Below are positions 46,062 through 56,129 of a stretch of DNA of 64,000 nucleotides, piece after piece; the first letter of the stretch is position 1; every line of letters starts with the position of its first letter. The notes beneath the pieces were generated by a model. It was not told the DNA's origin and searched no databases. It saw only the letters and a list, made by a program, of their open reading frames with translations. A program made the translations under genes and the position numbers. Source of the DNA: Emmonsiellopsis sp. PD_33 (Eukaryota > Ascomycota > Eurotiomycetes > Onygenales > Ajellomycetaceae); assembly GCA_032988165.1 (NCBI GenBank), contig JANTQF010000096.1:51493-115492 (forward strand). Reading direction: 5' to 3'.

Positions 46062-46957
46062 TCAAGACGAATTGAAAATGGCCGTAGCGGCAGGTATAGA
46101 CAGGCGTCGAGACCGGCGAACCTTTGCATTTGTCAGTAATGGACTAGCTAAATGTGTCATGGGATTGTTGAATAACAGGGAGCTGGGGGAGAGGAAAGAT
46201 GCACGAACCACTTCTTGTCTAATCGATTTAACATATTCAGCTTCCATCCGAATCTCTAGTTCTTGATCAGAACACAACGTTTCGTCCTCCGGATAGATAG
46301 ACGAGTACTCGAAATCCATCCATACAATCCGCTCTCGCGCCTCATCGGTGGAAACGAAAGCGAATTGATCAATCGATGATTCTCTCCCGTGGTTACGCAC
46401 GACACGTGCTTCGTGGATGGCATCAATGCCCTTCTCTGCCCTCATCCAGCGCTCCTCTGTATGAGCAGCCTTATCCAACCGTCGTAGGTTTGGGAGGTAC
46501 TCAAGGAAGATGGCCGAAACATCGCAGGGACCGGGACGCAAGTCATCGGAAAAATCGGCCTTCTTGATCGATCCATAGTAGTCAGGAACATACCCTTTTT
46601 CGCAGACCCCATGAGCTTTCAACCTCTCATAGGCATCTTTTTCGATGCGAAAAAGGGTTGATTCACCCCGCTCGACCGGGTGGTCATTAGCATACTATGA
46701 AATCAATTTAATATTTAAAGTTTTAAAAATCGGAACCCATTTATACATTTCTCCGTCCACTTCTCGGACGGTGTAGCATGGGGGAGTATCCAGGGGGAGA
46801 AAAAAAAACATACTGTCCTCATCACCATCTTTTCACCCCGGATCAAAACCAAGAAGGTGTTGACTGAGTCACTGCCATCTTTGTCGTACCCTAACACACG
46901 TTCAATCTGGATCTCACGAGGTGAGATGGGGTCAAATTTGGGGCGTCTGGTAGCCAT
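46062..46957 (-). CDS. Fungal kinase-like (phosphotransferase-fold) protein
   Basis: Exon 1 is 46957..46814 (MATRRPKFDPIS.. to VMRT) and exon 2 runs 46694..46062; intron 46813..46695 (GTATGT..TTCATAG). The product is 258 residues. It has IQIERVLGYDKDGSDSVNTFLVLIRGEKMVM, then STLFRIEKDAYERLKAHGV, AIFLEYLPNLRRLD, GIDAIHEARVVRNHG and RIVWMDFEYSSIY. These correspond to the lysine strand, hinge, catalytic-loop region and metal-binding DFx region of small fungal kinase-like proteins, but the usual HxDxxxRN loop is altered to HEARVVRNHG. Activity is therefore doubtful. The C-terminus after residue 220 is uncertain: an intron from GTTCGTG near 46184 could give a different tail. It may belong to the same broad superfamily as the relic at 6708-8969. 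Confidence 0.68.
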
Positions 46958-47772
46958 ATTCGGCGTTGATTGTGTGATGAAGTTTAGACAGCTGTTGGGA
47001 GGCAGAGATGTTATCACCTTGGTTGTGCGTAGCCAGGCTGCTGGGCTGCTGAGTTGCTAGGGCAAAAATATCATAATAAAATAGGGGGAGCAGGAGGGGG
47101 AAAGCTTTCAGACTGCTGGTGATTGGCAACAACACTTCAGTGCAGTTAATCTATGAGGAATTGAGGATATATTCACTTTAAGCTTACTAGTATTTTTCAA
47201 GGTTAGCTAGGGGGTGATCTTTGAGTGGAGAGAGATCACCCTGGAAACAGCGCTGGGAGAGTTAATCATGCTCCCATACTTTGATTGCTTTGATTCCATC
47301 CTATGTTTCCTTTGATTCCTTTGAACCTGTTGTCTGCATAGCCGCAGCGGCTGCAAACACCGCAGTATGTCTTGAAAATATCTTGGAACCTTTATGCCCA
47401 TTCTCTTTATCCCACGCCCATGCTGGATCCCGCATGCATTTTCCCTCGGATCCACTCCGAATTTACTCCACAATCGGTAGGGAGCTTTCAGCTGGTTGCT
47501 CACTTCCTTGCCATGAAAGAATTACCTTGACTAAAACTGAGATACCCAGCCACTTGCAAGACACACTGAAACTGGAGAGCAGCAAATATGCATGTCTCCG
47601 CCATAGCTTTGAAGAAAGTACCTCTAAATTCAACTCTGATAATTAACAAAGGATTATTGAACATGGAAGACTAACAAAACAAGTGGATGTATTTAGAAGA
47701 CCTTCAGGCAAAGAAAGGAAAAGAAATCAGTAGTCCCAGCTACTAGATGTGGCTTTGTTTCTACTTCCTCAA
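46958..47772. other. Gene-free spacer
   Basis: About 800 bases between divergently placed flanks. No gene is supported. Confidence 0.45.
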
Positions 47773-48318
47773 TCACACCGGGGATTTGTCAAGTTTATAT
47801 TTCAAAAGCGACTCCGGAATATCCTTAGCCGGCACCTCCTTTGACCACTTTCCCCAAAGCTCATCCTTCTCCTTGTCCGAAATGCCATCCTTCAACTCAA
47901 ACCATGTCCCATCAATTTCCAAAAACTTCGGCTCGACGCAACCATCGAGCGCCTTTGGATGGTAACCCTCGTTTGCGCAATTGTCGCACCATGCATGGCC
48001 GCTGAAGGTTTTGTCGAGACTGGACATCGGCTTGGGCTCCGTAGTCTGACCAACCGCCCCAAACCACTGGCCACAGCTCTTATCTCCTTTTTTGCTGTAG
48101 GATATCGACATACCGAAATGAGGACATCCGAAGCATTGGGTGGAGCCGAAGTTCGTTGGCGGACAGCAGCAACGGTCTTTGTCGATGTCTTTGCATACGG
48201 CTTGATTTCCCTTGGCCTTCGTACCGGTGTATTGGTGTAGATCGACGGCGAGGACAGTATGTAGGAGGGCCCCGGCGGCGAGTAGGGCCAGAGGCATTCT
48301 GAGTTGATTGAAAAACAT
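47773..48318 (-). CDS. Small secreted cysteine-rich protein
   Basis: A single exon of 181 residues. A signal peptide covers about 1-24 (MPLALLAAGALLHTVLA). The mature part has Cys residues in a pattern VCKDIDKDRCCCPP, STQCFGCPHFG, KSCGQWFG, HAWCDNCANEG and DGCVEP, an even-looking set that should form disulfides. No transmembrane or GPI signal is seen. I do not recognise the family. Size, secretion signal and Cys content are like fungal effector or antimicrobial-type proteins, which is a guess. A TATATAAAG on the minus strand near 48472-48480 may be its TATA box. Confidence 0.8.
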   Translation of the reverse strand: MFFNQLRMPLALLAAGALLHTVLAVDLHQYTGTKAKGNQAVCKDIDKDRCCCPPTNFGSTQCFGCPHFGMSISYSKKGDKSCGQWFGAVGQTTEPKPMSSLDKTFSGHAWCDNCANEGYHPKALDGCVEPKFLEIDGTWFELKDGISDKEKDELWGKWSKEVPAKDIPESLLKYKLDKSPV

Positions 48319-49381
48319 GGTGGTAGGTATCGGGAGTGGAGTAAAGGCAGAGAATAGTATTCAAAGTTGGATTTTGGGAGGAGTTTTCGGAAGGACGGCC
48401 TTTCTTGGACTCTGTCGTGGAGGTAGAACTGTTGAAGCTGCTTGTAACTATATAGAAGGGTAGGGGAGCCGCTTTATATAGGAGAGGTTGGCCTCATTGC
48501 CACGGTGTAGCCCATCTTCTCCGCCACCAGCCGCCCCAGTAACTTGGTGTTGGTAAAAACTGACATGGATAATGCCAAACAGATGCTATGAATGCATCAG
48601 GTAGTTAAGTTTCACGCGACTTGTCAAACATGAATCTATGCCCAACAAGTATAGAGGAGGGTGCCAAGCGGCGAAGTAACCAACAAGTTCCCCTGACTCG
48701 TCTATCCACCGCACGGGCCACGGAACTGACACGGGTGAATTAAGCTTATTCTGACTCCCTCGATCTACATAGTTCGCCATACTAATTGCACATTATGTTC
48801 TCCATCTCCCAAAGAACTTTTATTGTTCTCATCTCTGTCTTATTATTCCTGTATTGGACATTCATAACTGTTTCTTTATATATATTACATAGCAGTATGG
48901 TTTCATTGCCAACAGCAGTTGCCCACATGAAGTCCCATTTGTTGAACCTCATGCCTGGCAAGAAATCCATTGTCCTGTCTTTCAAGTTAACATTACACAG
49001 GTTTCTTTCCTACCCCTGGACCTGGATAACCAACTTATGCAAGAGAGGATTAACCTAGTAAGGAACAACTGTTTATTGCTTTCAAGGATGTTGTTTGGGT
49101 TCAGGAAATATACATTTTCCATCAAAGCCTTGTTCTATGAAACAACGCCCTAGATAATTCTTCAAAGTTCTAACCGAGCGACGCCCGGCCCCTGCGCAGT
49201 GGCGTTGAGTTTCCGCGGCCAAGGCCCAATGAAACAAAGTTAAGCTTTGCCCTAGCATCTTTAAGTGGATCAGGAACAGCGCTAAACACATTTATACTTT
49301 CCACTCCCCAAAAAAAAGCAAAAAAACAGACCCTTCACACACAAAATATTTTTTCCGGCACCCAGCATTCAACAACAACAA
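48319..49381. other. Region upstream of secreted protein and tRNA genes
   Basis: It contains the promoter of the secreted protein gene. Short frames on both strands at 48782-49291 remain unexplained and do not resemble known proteins. Confidence 0.45.
48472..48480 (-). promoter_or_regulatory. Putative TATA box of the secreted Cys-rich protein gene
   Basis: TATATAAAG on the minus strand lies about 155 bases before the ATG at 48318, a reasonable distance for a fungal gene with a leader of about 120 bases. Confidence 0.4.
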
Positions 49382-49473
49382 GCCGGGCTAGCTCAATCGG
49401 TAGAGCGTGTGACTCTTATTTCGATTGTCATCGTGCAATCACAAGGTTGCGGGTTCGACCCCCGCGTTCGGCT
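49382..49473 (+). tRNA. tRNA-Lys(CUU), copy 1, with 19-base intron
   Basis: The cloverleaf is complete: acceptor GCCGGGC with GTTCGGC, D arm GCTC/GAGC, anticodon stem TGTGA/TCACA with loop CTCTTAA (anticodon CTT), and T arm GCGGG-TTCGACC-CCCGC. An intron starts after A37. The mature length is 73 bases. A box (TAGCTCAATCGG) and B box (GGTTCGACCCC) are intact. No strong T run follows before copy 2, so the two may be read through together. Confidence 0.93.
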
Positions 49474-49494
49474 GATGCTTTCTACATACACGAA

Positions 49495-49586
49495 GCCGGG
49501 CTAGCTCAATCGGTAGAGCGTGTGACTCTTATTATGATTGTAATTCTGCAATCACAAGGTTGCGGGTTCGACCCCCGCGTTCGGCT
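49495..49586 (+). tRNA. tRNA-Lys(CUU), copy 2, with 19-base intron
   Basis: The mature sequence is identical to copy 1. The intron has the same length but several differing bases. It starts 21 bases after copy 1 ends. A run of seven T near 49600-49606 is a plausible RNA polymerase III terminator. Confidence 0.93.
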
Positions 49587-50838
49587 GGTAGAATCATTTC
49601 TTTTTTTGTGGTTTTTTTGGTCCTTTTCTGGATTTTTTTTGGCTGTGATGTCCCAAGATTGAGGCCGCATATATACGAGCCATGAATACTCCTCAGTACT
49701 AGTAGTTGACTTTACTGGGTTCTAATTATCGGCTTTTGGAACTAAGGGGGGCTTCTTTTCTTTTCTTTTCTTTTTCTTTTCTTTTCTGTTTTTTTTGTCT
49801 ATATTTCTTTTGATCGTTCGCGCGCTGAGTCTGCCAGCATGGTCAATAGGGGTACATGTGAAACCAGCTCCGAATACTTAATCCTATGAGAATATGAATT
49901 GGTTTAAGTTCTATTTCATTGTCTATTGGCTCTCTTTCGATATGTATAACTTGTTCTAATTTATATATTCGCTCCTTGGTGACTACGTCAATCCCGCAAA
50001 CTCACCCCTATTTATTAATACAAGATAGAACTATTACATAGTATTCTTTTTTCTAGGTACGTAGAACAAGGGGAATAGAATATCCTAGCTTTTGCCGTTC
50101 TGCATCATTGATTCCCAACAGAGTAGACAGGGGTTTAGCGGACAGCTGTAGCACCGGGACAAATCCAACAAGTCATGTAACTCATACAACGAAGCGTTCC
50201 CACATATCTCGGAAAGTAAGGAGTCCTTATAGAGTATACCAACAGGGTGTGCATGAAGGGCGGAAGCCCGCCCACTCAATTTAAGTTCCACGGAGCGGTT
50301 ACATAGTGGCGGCAATAGACCCGAGGATGTTTGTATGACAGGTGCGCAGGATGCCAACATTGTTAGGCCAGAACGGGCCAATTATTGAGTACTGATACAT
50401 TCTGGGTTATATCTCATTGAGTACTTCTCTTCTTTGTATGATAAGTGCATACTACCAGTAGCTATTCAAATGGATATTCGACGTTTTCCGCCTCTACCAT
50501 TTTGAGCTTATGGAAGAAAATGTGAGAATAAGTATATAGGCAGATAGGATCGTATTGAAAATGTTTCCCAGTAATCCTCATTCTGTTATGAACTCTTGTT
50601 TTATTGTTTGCGGATAGTTGTGGTGAAGATCGGTGTTCCTCAGGCAAGGGCAAATATATATTTTCGGCAACGCTAGCTTCGGCTATGCGCGCGGGGCATC
50701 CATGCCGAACCCCGCTATCGGCTTATCACCTTGCATCGCTCGCAACTATCATCATAAACAGTTCAGAAGATATAGGGGTCTATTCCATAGATTCAACCAT
50801 ACCGTACCAATAATACAGATCTAAACATCCAAAACACG
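49587..50838. other. Gene-free spacer with pyrimidine microsatellite
   Basis: It holds a TTTTC repeat tract at 49755-49790 and no supported gene. Confidence 0.5.
49755..49790 (+). repeat. TTTTC-type pyrimidine repeat
   Basis: Several tandem CTTTT units, a simple repeat. Confidence 0.8.
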
Positions 50839-52326
50839 ATGGACATCGAAGAAACGCCCGTTCCGCTCCCATCCGCCCCTCCAAAACAGATCCACGCGGA
50901 TTTAACCATTCAACCACCATTATCACGTCGAGGCCATGGACCCGGGCTAGTCATTGTTCTTCCAGATCCGATACAACTTGACGAAACAAAACAAACCTTG
51001 GACCCTCCTCCTTGTCAGAAATGGGCGGAGGAAGGCTACGCCGTGGCTGAGGTGAAGATTCCCGTTGCATCCCCAGAGGGATCTTCTGCCTCTGCGGTAG
51101 AGAGAGTTAGGAAGGGCCTGGAAGCGCTAAAGGAGCTACCTGAGTGCGATGTCAAAGATAAATTTGGATTAATCCGTGAGCATTATTCATCTGGCTAAGC
51201 TGCTTTATGAGCTGGATACTAACAAGAAATTAGTATACGAGGAGGCTCGATATACTCCTGATGAGATCTCTGCTTTTGACGACATAACTGAAATTGTAGC
51301 CATTGTTTCATATGGAACTTCTTTCCGTAGCAAAACACCAAAAATCCTGCATCTACCAGGCAAAGGAGAGAATGTGCCTCAGATAGAGGGCCAAGTTACT
51401 CACAACTACCTGGAAGCCAAATCCCCGTTGTTCGCTGTCCCGCAACACGTGGATTTCAACCCTTCAGCGGCCAATGTCGCCCACACGCGCAACTTGACGT
51501 TTCTGAAAACCAAGATAGGGGGACCGTATTTCGACCTCGAAGCAATATGGGAGGAGCATACATATTTCGAATTTGGAGACCGCTCCGTCGCTAGGACCAT
51601 GGGAACGATGGTTCAGGAACCATACGTTAACCATATCCCCACTGTGCGTCCTCCTGTTTATTTTTTCTAAAAATGACAATGCCAGCATCTGTTGTCGTAC
51701 TGAACAAACACTATGCATCCAGATAACTGGCGGGATTGGTCGGGATCGCCTTACCAACTTCTACCGATACCACTTTATCTGGAATAACCCGGACGACACA
51801 ACCCTCGAACTTATCAGCCGTTCCGTGGCGATTGATCGTATAATCGACGAATTCATATTCTGCTTCACACACGATAAAACAATAGATGCCTTGTAAGAAA
51901 ATCCCCTCCCATATCTCTATACTATTATCCCCCCCTTTATCCCAACATTAATAAAGCCTCTATCGACAACATCAAACTAACCTCCCCAGCCTCCCCGGAG
52001 TCCCACCAACCAACAAACCTGTCCGTCTACCCATGGTCTCGATAGTCAACGTGCGCGGTGACCGTCTGTACCACGAGCACATCTGGTGGGACCAAGCCAG
52101 CCTCCTACGGCAAGTGGGATTGTTGCCCGAATATCTCCCATTCCCATACCCGCTGCCTGACGGCACAGTTCCGGGGGTAGGCAAGAAGTTCGAATACAGG
52201 GTCCCTGTGGCAGGGAAGGAGGAGGCGGACAAATTGGTAGATGAAACGAGTGTGGAGTCAAATGAAATGATACAGTATGGACGCGGGAATGGGGTTGCTG
52301 GTAGTATCAGGGAGGTTGAGGGGTGA
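50839..52326 (+). CDS. Dienelactone hydrolase-like protein with C-terminal SnoaL/NTF2-like domain
   Basis: Exons 50839..51175, 51234..51643, 51723..51892 and 51990..52326, 417 residues. Joins restore DKFGLILYEEARYTP, VNHIPTITGGIGRDRL and KTIDAFLPGVPPTNKPV. The N-terminal half (about 30-160) resembles the alpha/beta hydrolase fold of dienelactone hydrolases: GPGLVIVLPDP, WAEEGYAVAEVKIP, IVAIVSYGTSF. The usual GxCxGG nucleophile loop is not evident (VSYGTS instead). The C-terminal half (about 240-360) is SnoaL-like: FYRYHFIWNNPDDTTLELISRSVAIDRIIDEFIF, FTHDKTIDAFLPG, VSIVNVRGDRLYHEHIWWDQASLLRQVGLLPEYLPFP. This two-part layout occurs widely in fungi. The reaction is unknown. Confidence 0.82.
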
Positions 52327-52415
52327 TGTATGTGTGTACATTTTTAGTCTCTTTTGTAGGAAATAAAAGAAAACGCACAAAATGACCAAGGCAATCCCGG
52401 CCTTCAACAATAGCA

Positions 52416-52514
52416 GCCGGGCTAGCTCAATCGGTAGAGCGTGTGACTCTTATTCGGGTAACACTCTCTGATGAGACGATCACAAGGTTGCGGGTTCGAC
52501 CCCCGCGTTCGGCT
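52416..52514 (+). tRNA. tRNA-Lys(CUU), copy 3, with 26-base intron
   Basis: The mature 73 bases are identical to copies 1 and 2, but the intron is longer (about 26 bases) and unrelated in sequence. It begins 90 bases after the stop codon of the hydrolase gene. T runs directly after the gene serve as terminator. Confidence 0.93.
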
Positions 52515-53385
52515 TTATTTTTTTTTTCGTTTTTTTATTTCTTTAAAAGTATCTTATGCTCGTCTCCCGGCTGGATCTGTATAACTTAAAATCTACTGAT
52601 TCCCCCCCTCTATTGGGAACCAAATATTTATATTTTATTTTTTTTATTTTTGGCATGTAAGTTAATCAACCCCAACTCCTAACTCCCAACCCCCATCTCG
52701 CCTCCGCGCCATACCGACATGGACATGCATCACAGCCCCTGATCGTCATCACTCCATTTCCTACTCTGCAGCTTCTCGAGCGCAGCGGAAATATAGTATA
52801 GTTTCAGAAAACACCCCAAACACCGTCATTGGCCAAAGAGATGGGAACAGTTTGAGAGCTCCAGAAACTCCCAACCTCCCTTCCACATCCAGACACAGCA
52901 GCGGGACACCCGTCTCCGTAACAAATAACATACCCCCCATGTCCAACAAGCTCGATAACAACCACCGACCGCCCATCCCAGATCCCAGCCTTGGAAGACA
53001 GATGGCAACCCCTCCCTCGGCTCCGAGGAGTCCAGCCAATTCCAATGCTTCCGTCGCCGCCCTCGTCTTCACAAACGGCCAGGTAATAAAAATAGTAGAG
53101 CTAGGGGTAATAGGGGCAGCAAAGGCAGCAGGGGGCAATAGGAGTATTAGAGGTAAGAGGGGTAACAGGGGTAGTATGAGCAGCAGGGGCAGTAGGGACA
53201 GCGAAGGTGGTAGGAAATAATAGGGGTAATAGAAAGAGAGAGAGAGAAGGAGAGGGAAGCAATCTGGGAAGTGAGTAAAGTAGGGCCATGGGGCTTGTAG
53301 CCAGGCCCAGCAAAATACAAGGGATAGATAACTAATCAATATTAGATCTCAGGTGGAGGCAAGGCAAGCAGCTGGCCTGTAGTAA
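52515..53385. other. Spacer with low-complexity GGGGTA/GCAG-rich tract
   Basis: The 53100-53235 part is built of related AGGGG(T/C)A(A/G)(T/C) words with a loose 9-base period, which keeps frames open on both strands (52761-53339 -, 52939-53220 +). No protein family is recognised and no gene is called. Confidence 0.45.
53100..53235 (+). repeat. Degenerate 9-base low-complexity repeat
   Basis: Variants of GGGGTAATA, GGGGCAGCA and GGGGTAGTA recur in phase along the tract. The 3-base multiple keeps reading frames open in several phases. Confidence 0.7.
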
Positions 53386-54987
53386 CTAGCGGGTCCAGGT
53401 GGAAGAGTCATCGAGGACCCAGGTGGCAGAGTCATTCATCGTAAAAATCCAAGTGTTCTTTTCTGCCATGCGAGTAGCCAACTCATCCATGTAATTATCC
53501 ATCCCCGAAATAACACACAGTGTAGCAGGCCACACAGCGCTTTCATCCTCAAGCGTAAACCCAACGTCAACCTGCTTGCAGGCGGCTATAATTGCTTTTA
53601 TCGCTTTGGAAATATCACGCCGAAAAGTAAATACCCATGGTATTTCCTCAGGAGGGACATCAGGCTCCCCAGTTGGGGGGGCTTCTTCGAGAAAAATACC
53701 GCCGATGATTTTTATGACGTCCAAGTTAGGCGTGACAGCCGAGTAAGTAGATGGTTCAAGTAACTTCATTAAGTCAGCTCGGAGATGCTTGCAGTACTGT
53801 GAGGTGACGTGGGTGATTTCAAGATATTTAAGAGATCGTGGTAGAATGCGCGTGAGTGACTCGATGATCTCGCCATCGTCGGTATTCCCGACCAGATTGA
53901 CCATTCTCATTCGTAACTTCTTCAAAGAAACGTAGTCGGTCAGCGATCCGAACAGGACATCTTCCCATTCATCAAAGCCCAGTGAGTCGCCTTCGCGCTC
54001 GTACCCCAGAGAGAGGTATTCCAGCGAGTGTTTGGCGGATGCAAGCGAGGTGGCAAAGGCGGGGACATTGAATCCGCGTCCAAAGCTGTCCTCATGAGCG
54101 TAATCGAAAACTTTGAGGTTCTTGCAACATTCAATTTGGCTCCGCATGCCTCGGCCGCCATTGCTCTTGGAGAATCTGATCTCGGCAACCGAAGAGATTG
54201 GCCCCGTGAATTGGAGATTGGAGGCTTTCCAATCTTTCTCCTCTACTTCCTGTGGTGGGTCGTCTTCCCGGACCATATCCCCAGATATAGCGCGCATAGA
54301 AGGGAAGTAGTAGAATGGTAGAAGCCACGGATCAAGAACGCCAATTATTTCACTGTCATCGTGCCATCTGATTTCGACATGTGCGAGGCGAGTTAGAGCT
54401 GGTCGGACATCAAAAGGAGGCTTCCGCGCTGCAGCCCGTTCGAGCAACAAACGCGGATATGCAGTAGCGTATTGGGTAGTGATGTATAGATATTCCACAC
54501 GGGGCAAGGAAAACATCAATAGGGCCATCCACGCATCCATGGTCCCTGCCATTAGATGGGCCGTAAATTCATTCAACCCGTTTTCGTCATCGGATGGGAA
54601 GAGTAGCCCCACTGCGCCGCGAATGAGGGCGGTATCAATTGTTAAGTTCTTATCCGATGAGGGCAGGGGATATTCGGGATCCGCATCGTTTAACCGCTGC
54701 GCCGACTTCGGGTAGTCATGATCCCTTTCGGTATCCCAACTTTCCAGGATAAGGGAGCGTGTCCAGGAAGCGACGTGCGGTTGGCGGAGAAGAGTTTCAA
54801 CCAAACGAATGGTCTTGTCTATATAGGTATTGTTGACCCTGATGTTCTCGTAGACGAAGGGAATAATTGAGTCGTAGAGGTCACGGCAACATGATGCAAG
54901 ATTTCGGCGGTCGACGGTGGATTTGATATTTTGAGCAATATACAGGGTGATTTCTGCGGGAAGCCTGGCTAGATTCGGGCTCGACAT
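53386..54987 (-). CDS. F-box domain protein
   Basis: A single exon of 533 residues with its ATG at 54987. The F-box is at about residues 6-50: LARLPAEITLYIAQNIKSTVDRRNLASCCRDLYDSIIPFVYENI. The rest has alternating Leu-rich stretches (HSLEYLSLGYE, VSLKKLRMRMVNLVG, RSLKYLEITHV) compatible with degenerate leucine-rich repeats. F-box proteins join Skp1/cullin ubiquitin ligases and select targets. The target is unknown. Such single-exon F-box proteins are numerous and fast-evolving in filamentous ascomycetes. Confidence 0.83.
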   Translation of the reverse strand: MSSPNLARLPAEITLYIAQNIKSTVDRRNLASCCRDLYDSIIPFVYENIRVNNTYIDKTIRLVETLLRQPHVASWTRSLILESWDTERDHDYPKSAQRLNDADPEYPLPSSDKNLTIDTALIRGAVGLLFPSDDENGLNEFTAHLMAGTMDAWMALLMFSLPRVEYLYITTQYATAYPRLLLERAAARKPPFDVRPALTRLAHVEIRWHDDSEIIGVLDPWLLPFYYFPSMRAISGDMVREDDPPQEVEEKDWKASNLQFTGPISSVAEIRFSKSNGGRGMRSQIECCKNLKVFDYAHEDSFGRGFNVPAFATSLASAKHSLEYLSLGYEREGDSLGFDEWEDVLFGSLTDYVSLKKLRMRMVNLVGNTDDGEIIESLTRILPRSLKYLEITHVTSQYCKHLRADLMKLLEPSTYSAVTPNLDVIKIIGGIFLEEAPPTGEPDVPPEEIPWVFTFRRDISKAIKAIIAACKQVDVGFTLEDESAVWPATLCVISGMDNYMDELATRMAEKNTWIFTMNDSATWVLDDSSTWTR

Positions 54988-56129
54988 GTTCCTTTTTTCT
55001 GTTGCTTCTTTTGAGCTCGTTGGCCCAGCGTATTTGATGAGGATCTCCTCAAACTTCCAAGGCGAGGAAATGGAGTTTGACGGCGATATATATCAGTTCC
55101 AACTTCCAAGGGGCCAGGCATCCAGAGGTTGTGGGTCAAGAGTCAAGGATCTCTGAATCACCGTATTTAATTGGTTAACTAACTAACTCGTTAACTTAAC
55201 CTCCAAACTAACCTGAATTAATAGTATTTAATTATCTTGTTACAGCTGGTTGCCTTTATATTTCTGCCCTCAAGCTGGGATCTGTTAGCAATCTTATTCA
55301 TGCATTCAAGCATCACATCTCATTGCAGCATATGATATCGACAGGGGATGCGGCAAAAGACGCGTCGTCCCAATAAGTTTTCACGTTTTTCCCAACAGTG
55401 CAGTCAAATGGGATCTATTGGCGGCTGTATGACCAAGGGCTTTCACGCCATCTTCACCACGAATATTCAGATCCTATCACATATAAAGCGTTAGTGGGAG
55501 CACCTATGGGTTGATGGAAGGATGCTGAAACCAGACCTTTGGGAGAAGGCGGGAGCTGCATTGGCCGGGCGTTAAAAGGCTGTCCAAGACGTCTTCATAG
55601 ACATACTGACTGCATGAGTTGGTTAAAAAGATCCCGAACTCTGGGGGGAAGGGAGAGAAAAGACGCTAGTCAAGTTCGGGTAATCCAGCCCTAATTCCGC
55701 TCCGACACCCCCTATCTATCAGAGTATGTATTGCCACCCGGCGTCATCGACAACCTCTGCATCTCCGTTGTATAAACCCCCCACTGGCAGACAGGTAGCG
55801 TTGTTATCTGCCAAGCCTCGGGCTGGTTTTACGTTCACTTCTCCACCCTGATAACTACTACGTGCGGGGTTGTTGCTTGCGAAGTAGATAGTATCTGAAC
55901 TACTTATCGCCGTGTCTGGCCAGTCCTGTCTGATAAGAACGTCGCTTACCCCTCATCGCTCGGCTGTTTGATTGAGCTGTGTTTCCTATTTATACTGTTT
56001 GGTTTCCTGTTTTTCTCCGGTTATTTTGATCTTTGGTCTTCCGCCAAAGGAATTGAACTGCCAGCTGTAGCAGCTGTTTAACTCATCCCTACATACCTCA
56101 ACCCTATATCAGCCCAACATCCTGCAACC
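54988..56129. other. Gene-free spacer between F-box and formamidase genes
   Basis: AT-rich near the F-box gene, with tandem TTAACTAAC-type words at 55170-55205. No gene is seen. CT-rich sequence and the formamidase leader occupy the last 200 bases. Confidence 0.5.

Noticed and set aside
48782..49291. Short frames before the tRNA genes
   Set aside because: Both strands are open and AT-rich; no similarity to transposases or other families is evident.
52761..53339. 192-codon hydrophobic minus-strand frame
   Set aside because: Its Leu/Pro-rich run is the reverse reading of the low-complexity GGGGTA tract, not a believable membrane protein.
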